A stretch of DNA of 64,000 nt from Paralvinella palmiformis (lineage: Eukaryota > Annelida > Polychaeta > Terebellida > Alvinellidae): contig JAODUP010000065.1 in assembly GCA_025642065.1 (NCBI GenBank), positions 1,263,562 through 1,327,561 of the forward strand. Direction: 5' to 3'. The notes under the pieces were generated by a model, which saw only the letters and a list, made by a program, of their open reading frames with translations, was not told the origin of the DNA and did no database searches. Below, piece after piece: positions 57,110 to 64,000 of this stretch (positions within the stretch are counted from its first letter, which is position 1; every line of letters starts with the position of its first letter). The position numbers and the translations under genes were made by a program.

Positions 57110-58373
57110 CTGTAAATGACACAAAACTTTTTGAGATTTAACATTATTTTTAAGGTTAATATTGTTCACCCAGCTCTCCTTTGAACAAATTGAACAGCAT
57201 CAGGAACTGTTTATTCAATTTCTTGATTTACAAATCCATCGACTTACATCATTTCTATACAAATACAAACTTAATATGTACATTAGCTATGTGAAACACA
57301 ATACAGCATTTGCAAGAAAGAACACGCAGATATGATCACATCTTAAATCTTGTCATCTCTCGTGATGATGACAATTTGATTAAGGTGTGTGTCTGTATCT
57401 TCCATGCTGTCTTATCATTTTCTTACTGACATTGATGTATCTTTACAGCAGGGTTGCCAGTTTCTGCTGCTTGTCAGTGTCTGCCATTACAGCAAACTCT
57501 GAAACTGACTTGGTATGGCCAAGACAGCAAAGTTGGTTCTCTGTTACAGGATGCCCAGAGGACACACATACTTGGACTATTGAATTGAACATTGTAGTGC
57601 ACCTAATCACATATTATTATTGATTGACTGATTATAGTGGCTTCCTTCATTTTTTGGCTAAATGTTGCCCTACTTAATGGCAGTTGAATCGATTAATAAA
57701 TGTAGCAGAATATATACTGGCTTATGCTACATATGAATATCAACTAAATAAACTTGGTTGTGTTTTTCAAATCAGTTGTTCCTGCCAATTTCTCTGTTCT
57801 TGAAACCCTTATAAATTCACAACTACCAATCCTTAAGAAGCCTCCCACAATCTTACTGTAAATTTAGAGCTTCAATAGTCCCCACTTTCAGAATTATCAT
57901 TTCTGCCGGCATAAAGTAATTTCTGCATGATGTGCAGCAGAAACCTCACACTGCTTTACAGAAACAATCTGTTTCAGCTAAATATATTTCACACAGAAAA
58001 TATATATCGATTTACATGGAGGCCTTTCTTGCTGATCCCTTCTCTGGTATTGTTTTATGCATACATGTTATTTGTGATATTATTATATTGCATATTATTT
58101 GTACAGCGCCTTAGAATGGCACTTGCGAGTAAAAAAGTACTGATTAAATATACATTATTATTAATACAAACACTAACCATGTGTTCAATTAAAGTTGTAC
58201 TCCTAATATTAATACCCACCACATACATCAGTTGTGCCTCTATATTATTTAAAAAAATACATATTAACAGACATGATCAGGAAAATGAAAATATTCCCCA
58301 ATATTTTGTTATCTTAATTGAAATATTTTAATTTGATAACTAGGCACACCATTTGCAAGACACTAAATCAAAC
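57110..58373 (-). other. P2 intron between exons 2 and 3
   Basis: Carries no coding motif on the minus strand. On the plus strand 58092-58167 contains acagcgccttagaatggc, then acttgcgagtaaaaaagt, then a TTATTA tail, the typical end of an invertebrate SINE. A plus-strand open frame at 57927-58331 is low-complexity and not taken as a gene. Confidence 0.6.
58092..58167 (+). repeat. SINE 3' tail
   Basis: tgtacagcgccttagaatgg, then cacttgcgagtaaaaaagta, ending in tacattattattaata. This matches the common 'acagcgcc ... gcgagtaaaaa ... ttattatta' SINE tail type of lophotrochozoans. Confidence 0.55.
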
Positions 58374-58666
58374 CTTTGTATGCTTCAAGCATTTGCTGGG
58401 CCTCCTCTGAGACTTTTGTTGTTCCTTCATATCTCGCCACAAATGTTCTATACAGACCTTGGCCGTTTTCTCTCTCCTTTTTGTATTCAGGGGGTCCTTT
58501 TGAGTCTGTTCTAACTTATGGAGTGTTTCTTGATATTTTGTCTTAAATATATCTGGCTCACACGTATAAGAGTGCTTTGTTTTGATAGCGGTTATAGTGG
58601 AACACTAAGGGTGAGGGATCTCTGGCTCTAAGCATGTCACAAGATGTTTCTGTGTCTGGTGAGACA
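58374..58666 (-). CDS. P2 exon 2: linker after THAP domain
   Basis: A 293-bp exon, acceptor ttccgacag/tgtctc and donor tacaaag/gtttga. The frame reads SHQTQKHLVTCLEPEIPHP, a stop, AIKTKHSYTCEPDIFKTKYQ, then ETLHKLEQTQKDPLNTKRRE, then KTAKVCIEHLWRDMKEQQK, then after a one-base shift EEAQQMLEAYK. The region is helical and basic, as between the THAP and catalytic parts in THAP9-type proteins. Exon 1 must use the gtag/gtagct donor (end 59156) for the frame to continue. Confidence 0.8.
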
Positions 58667-59155
58667 CTGTCGGAAAACAAGTTAATCGAAGTTAATCATT
58701 TTACTTTACAGCACGTCATAAATTTACATAACCAGTTTCTAACTTAAAATAATGGTTCAATCGGAAAAAGGTAGCTATTCTATGATTTTATTATTATCAT
58801 ATATACTATATAGCATGTTACATTAATCTGTTTTCTGTTTTTTTGTATACAAATTATTACCTATTTTGTCTTATTCAATACATCATCATAAAATCATGTA
58901 AATGAGTTGTATACAGAAATATATGTAAAGAAAAATACAAAATCTATACATACAAAATATATTAGCATTCTGGTCTATAATACACATTTAAATACATAAC
59001 TGATACATTGACATCACCAGAGATTGAATCTTAAACTCCATTATCTTCTTAACTCAAAATGATTTTTTTTATAACTTTTCCAAACTTACACTATAACTTC
59101 ATATGAATGTCATCCCACTGCAAGACGTGCAACATAAAATTAATAATACAGCTAC

Positions 59156-59377
59156 CTACCTGAAGCTGGATTTTCCAGGCAAATATTGAAGTTACTGCTG
59201 TATCGTTTAGGATCTTCAGTTTTTTTTTGTATTTTGACAGGATAAAATTATCTGCAGAAAAATGATCTGAACAGAGCATATCAATATAATCCATGGGTCC
59301 AGGGTTTTCTTGTTATAAAATCAAACCTATTAATTGCTTTCAGCCAGAGCTTCTGTCTTTCTTCATTAGATGATATA
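59156..59377 (-). CDS. P2 exon 1 (as found): THAP domain C-terminal half
   Basis: The acceptor ttttatttcag/tatatc (59378/59377) opens SSNEERQKLWLKAINRFDFI, then TRKPW; after a one-base shift it reads MDYIDMLCSDHFSADNFILS, then KYKKKLKILNDTAVTSIF. CSDHF supplies the last two zinc ligands (C..H) of the THAP C2CH finger, and LK.(d)AVtSIF is the THAP terminal AVPTIF-like motif. The donor is either cag/gtaggt (59160) or gtag/gtagct (59156); only the latter keeps frame with exon 2. The N-terminal ligand half must be on an earlier exon that I could not find. Confidence 0.85.
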
Positions 59378-59977
59378 CTGAAATAAAATAATAATAAATA
59401 ATTATTAGGCGCGAGACATAGGCCTATTAATATAAATAAAATACTGGTCTCAGAACAATTTCTATCAATTTTCTATGTTTATAGTCCACCCACTAGACAT
59501 TTCAGATTGGAATTGATGGCCAATTCCAATTCGAAATTATCATTCCCACATTAGACCTGTTTACAAAATATAAATACATATAATAACTTGCAACGTTGAA
59601 GCGGCTGCGTTTCGAGTTTTGAACCTATGAATACCTGAATTTATTGTGATATGTGCATTATAATTTTGTTTGTGCAGAGAATCTGTTATCCTCGTGTCGT
59701 ATTTTGTGGCATCAAATATGTAAATAACGTTTTATGCAAGTTCGTAGACGTAGTTGGGATCAGACGTCAGAGTCAGAGACGCCGAGTTTGGCTAATTCAA
59801 TAGAGAATTCCGTGGTTTGGGCTAAAATAGCAATATTACCCAGAACCCTTTCCGGCGGCCATTACGGTAGGTTATCACTCGTTTCGCGGTTTTTCTAGAG
59901 TAATCAGTGTAGCAGAATCGTATGCATATTTTCAGTTATTTCACTAGCAGCAGAACATAATATCACCCTTCGGCATT
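59378..59977. promoter_or_regulatory. Head-to-head intergenic region, possible shared promoter
   Basis: About 0.6 kb between the P2 exon found on the minus strand and the SWIM gene ATG on the plus strand. Near 59850 it contains ctttccggcggccattacgg, with a YY1-type CCAT core and an Ets-like TTCCGG, surrounded by CpG-bearing words (gacgtcagagtcagagacgccg, ggtttcgcggt). TATA-less animal promoters often carry such elements. No transcript evidence is available. P2's missing first exon could lie here or further right. Confidence 0.35.
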
Positions 59978-60654
59978 ATGGAAACATATTATGATTTACT
60001 GGATAAAGCAGCAAAAGGTCTGTATATGGAAAACATCGCCTCTGTTGGAAAACAAGATCCATATCAGATGGAACAGGCAAAATGGAGATCGGATCCAAAG
60101 TTATTCCCTGGTCTTACATACGTGGACTTTTTGATATTTAATTCTAGTCCATTTTATACTCTCAAAAACTTGAAGCTTACGATAGGTTTGTGTGTGGCTG
60201 GGTAATCGGCGTTTCTGTCTACATCTATGATGAAGGGGACCTTCCCATCCATGTTGTCAGAGCTCGTGTTATGCATTCCCAGCGAATGAATGGCACACCT
60301 CTCTTTCCATTAATAAATTATCCATGAAGCGGGTAACGTAAAATCAGCTCATTGTAACTGTAAAGCAGGACTTGGTGAATCATGTTCATGTGTTGTCTCA
60401 GTGCTTTTTACATTGAGGCTGCTGTGTCCACTGTCACCCAAACACCTGCATACTGGATACTTCCCAGTTCAAGGATGGGTGTGGAATATGCCATGCTGTC
60501 AGATATGAATTTCACATCTGCTCGTTTGATGAAGAAGCGTTTAGACAACAGAATTGGTTCAATTGCAGTTTCATCTGGTGTCTCGTCTCACTCATCAACT
60601 GTTACTTCATCCCTGCCATTGTCGTGTAGCTTACTTGGGGGATTAAACCAATAA
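59978..60654 (+). pseudogene. SWIM-type zinc finger protein gene, intronless, frame broken at homopolymers
   Basis: ATG 59978 opens METYYDLLDKAAKGLYMENI, then GKQDPYQMEQAKWRSDPKLF, then PGLTYVDFLIF. After one shift at an A5 run (about 60166) it reads LEAYDRFVCGWVIGVSVYIY, then VVRARVMHSQRMNGTPLFP; after a shift near 60325 HEAGNVKSAHCNCKAGLGES, then CSCVVSVLF; after a shift at a T5 run (about 60407) YIEAAVSTVTQTPAYWILPS, then FTSARLMKKRLDNRI, and a stop at 60652. This is the SWIM-finger protein family (slEAYd.fv.GWV, then HSQR, then aHC.CmaGLGe.CSH) expanded in marine invertebrates. The SWIM ligand set reads CxC...CxC instead of CxC...CxH. Function is unknown. It is intact apart from three single-base shifts, so sequencing error is a real alternative to a pseudogene. 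Confidence 0.78.
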
Positions 60655-61190
60655 CTCTACACGAGTTCAATAATGTGGGACCGTGTTTTTTGCAGATATT
60701 ACAATATATCCGAATTCAGACAATGTCCTGCGGATGGTGTGTGGTATTGGACAGAATCACTAACAAAAGCCCCCAGCACATGCTGCGGTCCAGTTTTGTT
60801 AAGCTTCAGGCAATTAATTAAGTAATAAAGCTAGACCTCTGGCGGCTAATTGGCTAAGCCTGTGTGTCAGGCCGGTGACCAGCCATCTAGGCTGCCGTGA
60901 GGATCATATATCTTAAAAAGGGGTGGGATTACACACTGTCCGTGGTATATGTGATATCTACTATCTATATTGTAGCATGTACATACACACGAGCGCGCGC
61001 GCACACACGAACTATGAGTTGTTTAATATGGTGGAACCTCAGTTTACTATAGAAGTCAATTTCGGAGGAGATCATATATCTTAAAAAGGGGTGGGATTAC
61101 ACACACTGTCCGCGGTATATGTGATATCTACTATCTATATTGTAACATGTACATACACACACGCGCACACACACACACACACACACATAT
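60655..61190 (+). repeat. Tandem duplication of ~100 bp, ending in (CA)n
   Basis: gatcatatatcttaaaaagg, then ggtgggattacacac, then ctatctatattgta-catgta, occurs at 60900-60999 and again at 61070-61162, 170 bp apart. Both copies end in CA/CG-rich dinucleotide runs. The segment 60840-60900 before it (ggcggctaattggctaagcc) has a weak A-box-like look. Confidence 0.88.
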
Positions 61191-61970
61191 ACCGTAGGAC
61201 GTTTTTTAGGCCTAAATATCATGATTTATGGTATTACCGTCCAATTAGCCGACCAGGTGACGTTTTAAACACAGAAAATACTTTTGTTTTCATAACTCGT
61301 TATTCATACCAATGTGTTTTGTATACTGTCAATAGATCAAGGCAAATTATAACGATCGTTTACGCAAACTGTTAGCGCATACGTAGGACCTCAAACTTAA
61401 ATTAACGGCGTGATTAAACATTCAATGAACCTATATGAAGTCAATGGCTTAAAAGTAATTAAATATATTGTCAATTACTACTGAGCCTTTGATGGTACGT
61501 TTTGGTCACTAAAGCGGCAATAACCAAGACAATGTAAATTACCGGTGTATGAGGTCAGTTATAACTCTCTATTGAAATTGAGTAATTATCCCGTTATTAA
61601 TATAAATATGCCCACACAAAATATGTATATGGGGGCACCCTAATGTCTATGCCGCCAAACGAATGGGATACGACGCTCTTGGGTACGGGATGTCTTGAGT
61701 ACGAGTTGTCTTGTTACCGGCGCTACCTTCGTGAAATGCTCTACTGAGTCAAACAACAGTTAATCCATAATTACAAAAAGTAGATAATTCTACATATAAA
61801 TATTGATTTTCATTATAAAGCCATGTATAATTATCACCAACTAGTTTCACTTCTATCTTCACTCCATGACTGCATGAGTTTAAATCAAAATAACGATTGA
61901 TGTCCGGAATATTGAAAAACGTGTCCCACGTTTTAATAGTTGGGGTAATACAACGATTGAGGAGGAGTCA
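61184..61970. repeat. Dispersed MITE-like repeat family 3, copy b
   Basis: The left part has attaccgtccaattagccga. The core (gggatacgacgctcttgggt, then attctacatataaatattga, then cactccatgactgcatgagt) matches 46880-47130. No coding sequence. Confidence 0.65.
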
Positions 61971-63050
61971 AGGGTGTCTTCCTTAAAGCATGGTAAACTA
62001 TTCAACGTATCATTTCAATTAGTCCAATAGCGACTTGTAACAAAATATACACTATAAGACGTATTTAGCGTTCTAATAAGAAAAGTGAAAATAAAATACA
62101 TATAATATAACACATATGCATAATAGTGTGTACAATCAAATATAATCTTCGTCTCTCCCCACAGACGCTCAAAGAGTCAGTTCAGAGCCTAATATGCATT
62201 TCTTGAACCGTATACTCTTGTAGTGACGAATTCCAGCATTTCATGTGAGTTACCAGGAGAAATATGAAGTTCTCAATGCAGCGATTTCAACGAGGCTCAA
62301 ATAATCTAGCAAACATCAACCACTATCAACAACAACAAAGTCACATGACCTCATGCATGACTGAAGTCTATAATCAGGGTTAATTTCTGGTTCGTTGGAC
62401 CAGTGACACATTTTTTTTTTGCAAAAGGGAAATCCATGTATAAAATCACAGCTAACAATTCAGTAGAAATCATCCCACTACTATACCCTGCTTTCTAACT
62501 AGTATTCCCCATCGACAAACTACGCTAATATATAAATCATGTTAATCCCGGGTCGTGGTGGTGTGAAATGTCAAACAATTTGGCCACAGCCCAACCATGT
62601 ATTTCGGGAATAACGGCTTCCTCACGTGTCGGCAACAGGTATAACAATAGACTCTTGAAATGAAGTCAATTCGACTGCTATGGTGATAGGAAGTTTATGG
62701 TAAATTTGCGACGCAAACATGCCAGAATCTGCTGTCCACAAGCAGTTCGGCTAAATAAACAATACAGAATATACTAATAGCGAAGATAAGGCAATGACTA
62801 TGTAGGATATATCAGTTTCACGAGGGCCTCATAACATACAGATAATTTTCGATGTGCGAGAATAACACACCGATGTCTTATAACGACCAAACAGCGTGTG
62901 ATGGGCTACTCATTACACTCCACATCTTCGTAATTGAAATGAGTCTCCGAGATAATAAAGTCTTCACTTGTAAGGGCAATCTGGCACTCACAATCGGAAT
63001 TCGTCTATTCAACGCAGGGGTGCGGATTTTGATGCACGTTTTTGTGTAAT
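61971..63050. other. Non-coding, no gene recognised; may include LTR downstream flank
   Basis: No coding family. If the LTR starting at 63373 is about 0.5 kb or longer it extends into this region, but its right boundary (on the minus strand) is not identifiable. Confidence 0.35.
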
Positions 63051-63059
63051 TAATGGAAA

Positions 63060-63405
63060 CCCGCCATTAATTAAGTTTAAAGATTGCCGCAAACGACCGC
63101 GATCCCGGATGAGTTTGCACCTGGCAAACTCGACTTTAAGGGATAGAGATCTTAGGGAGCCTGGATGATCAATTTGATATGGAGTATTAACCTGTGTTAA
63201 CAGGTAAAAAAGTTTGGGGCAAACCCTACCGTAGGGGATAGAGATCTTAGGAAGCCTGGGTGATCATTTTGCTATGGACTATTAACTAGTGTTAACTGGT
63301 AAATAAGTTTGGGGCAATGTGTTGGAAACATTTCTCAAATGCAGATGCCTGTCGCTCCGTTCAGCGCGTTACATTTGGTTTAGTTTTTCCCACCATCCTC
63401 CCCTG
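63060..63405 (-). repeat. Probable 3' LTR start and polypurine tract of gypsy C
   Basis: On the minus strand, downstream of the integrase/chromodomain stop (63542), a purine-rich tract acaggggaggatggtgggaa (about 63405-63386) is followed by tgtaacgcgctgaacggagc (from 63373). A PPT followed closely by a TG start is the expected layout at a 3' LTR. The LTR start could instead be the TGG inside the PPT-like run. The LTR body contains the 96-bp tandem duplication at 63139-63317. Confidence 0.5.
63139..63317. repeat. Tandem duplication (2 x ~96 bp) inside the putative LTR
   Basis: gggatagagatcttagg-agc, then ctgg-tgatca, then attaac-tgtgttaac-ggta, then aagtttggggca, at 63139-63221 and 63235-63317. 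Each copy holds a short inverted repeat (ACCTGT/ACAGGT in copy 1, ACTAGT/ACTGGT in copy 2). Confidence 0.9.
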
Positions 63406-63541
63406 TCTACCATCCAATAACGACTAGTTAAACAAGAATAAGGGTTGACTATTACATGATTAACTATACTTATTACGACATTTAAGTTGGCAGAAATTAT
63501 GGCTTCCCAGTCCCAAGAGAAAGTATATTGTATTTGTTGGT

Positions 63542-64000
63542 TTACACGTTGGGGATTTCTTTATCATTTTTCCTTACAAATATCTGGCTATTACTGTCGA
63601 GATTGTCGTAGGGTTCGAAACTATCATGTTCTGGGGCAGAGTTTTCCCATCTTACTTTATATTCAGTATTTCCACGGGCATTTGTCCGTTTACCTAATAT
63701 TTTTTAAATGGGATATACCTTGTCCGATTTCTTGTTGGGGTCAGATTTCTTCACTTGCGATGTATCGGCAGGGTTCGCATCGGACGGTAGGTTATTTACA
63801 ATAGGTTACCCTCCACCAGATTAACTCTCGTGATTAGGTTTATCAGAAGTATCGGGTGGCCCATATTGATTATCACTGAGTTCGTCCTCAGTGACTTGTA
63901 GGGGCGGAAACATCTCGCCATCTATAGGAATGTCACCCTCTGATGGGAACTCGTGTCGGGATATAAGTCACTTCAGTCTATTGGCGTGGATAGGCACACG
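63542..64000 (-). mobile_element. Ty3/gypsy element C: integrase C-terminus and chromodomain (partial)
   Basis: Enters from the right edge. The minus strand reads RVPIHANRLK (the RpvHvnRLK motif near the end of gypsy integrases), then an acidic stretch (ISRHEFPSEGDIPIDGEMFP, then EDELSDNQYGPPD), then at about 63560-63720 a chromodomain: VYPI, a stop, KILGKRTNARGNTEYKVRWE, then NSAPEHDSFEPYDNL. The aromatic cage is expected at Y, W and the F/W of FEP; W is present, and FEP stands in for the more usual WEP. It ends with stop 63542. Three other in-frame stops (about 63808, 63824 and 63970) disable it. A chromodomain after integrase marks a chromovirus-type lineage that targets chromatin. This is a third gypsy lineage here. 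Confidence 0.82.

Larger units (their letters stand above)
54709..59377 (-). mobile_element. THAP/P-element-like transposase gene P2, multi-exon
   Basis: Four exons on the minus strand can be read: 59377-59156 (THAP C-terminal half), 58666-58374 (linker), 57109-56980 and 56415-54709 (catalytic core to C-terminus). Donors and acceptors are GT/AG and the codon phases fit at the two downstream junctions. Protein motifs agree with THAP9/P-element transposases, which cut and paste DNA via an RNase H-like core. The first exon with the N-terminal THAP ligands was not found up to 60 kb. In-frame stops and frameshifts are present, mostly as single-base shifts. It is either a decaying transposon, a domesticated gene, or a good gene with sequence errors. 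Confidence 0.85.

Noticed and set aside
57927..58331. 134-codon plus-strand open frame
   Set aside because: Low-complexity hydrophobic translation of AT-rich intron DNA overlapping a SINE tail; no family seen.
63487..63804. 105-codon plus-strand open frame
   Set aside because: Opposite-strand shadow of the gypsy C chromodomain region, which has recognisable motifs on the minus strand.

Overview
The window is animal nuclear DNA, AT-rich and gene-poor, and consists largely of decayed transposable elements. There is no bacterial or phage gene organisation. Coding fragments are short and frameshifted, splice signals can be read in one locus, and tRNA-derived SINEs, dinucleotide microsatellites and mosaic transposon families are abundant. 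The mix of Jockey-type LINEs with RNase H, Ty3/gypsy pol genes, THAP/P-element transposases, pogo/Tigger transposases and a small SWIM zinc-finger protein suggests a marine lophotrochozoan, most likely a mollusc. This is an inference from family flavour, not a proven identity.

Layout. 1-2000: a minus-strand Jockey-like LINE fragment with an internally duplicated endonuclease. 2000-5400: anonymous AT-rich DNA with (TA)n and (TAA)n tracts and a SINE relic. 5400-9620: a plus-strand Ty3/gypsy remnant whose RT/RNase H part occurs twice head to tail and is followed, out of order, by a gag fragment. 9780-14860: the most complete Jockey-like copy (minus): ORF1 with zinc knuckles, endonuclease, RT, RNase H and C-terminal knuckle. 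14862-16740: a second, more decayed copy. 17430-17945: a degenerate minisatellite. 18684-20270: a minus-strand pogo/Tigger transposase. 20100-24190: three tandem copies of a ~1.4 kb unit, with one segment (about 20839-21390) that reads as a base-level hybrid of two neighbouring sequences. 22530-27660: a plus-strand LINE (endonuclease, then RT) separated by a P-element-like transposon with a THAP start (24569-26550).

29170-31540: a second Ty3/gypsy lineage (plus). 31780-32480: a LINE ORF1-like fragment with coiled coil and SGNH-esterase motifs. 33341-34370: a hAT-like end and C-terminal coiled coil (minus). 35000-53500: mostly non-coding repeats (SINEs, MITE-like dispersed repeats, microsatellites, a pogo fragment at 42117, a Jockey linker at 40315). 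53526-53873: a LINE RT palm fragment. 54709-59377: a multi-exon THAP/P-element-like transposase gene (minus) with canonical, phase-consistent splice sites. 59978-60654: a SWIM-type zinc-finger gene (plus), head to head with the P-like gene across ~0.6 kb. 63373-64000: the 3' end of a chromodomain-bearing Ty3/gypsy element (minus), running off the window.

The most informative observations are the hybrid-consensus block and a pattern of frame breaks at homopolymers. Together they suggest that some broken genes here, notably the P-like and SWIM genes, may be sequencing or consensus casualties rather than true pseudogenes.
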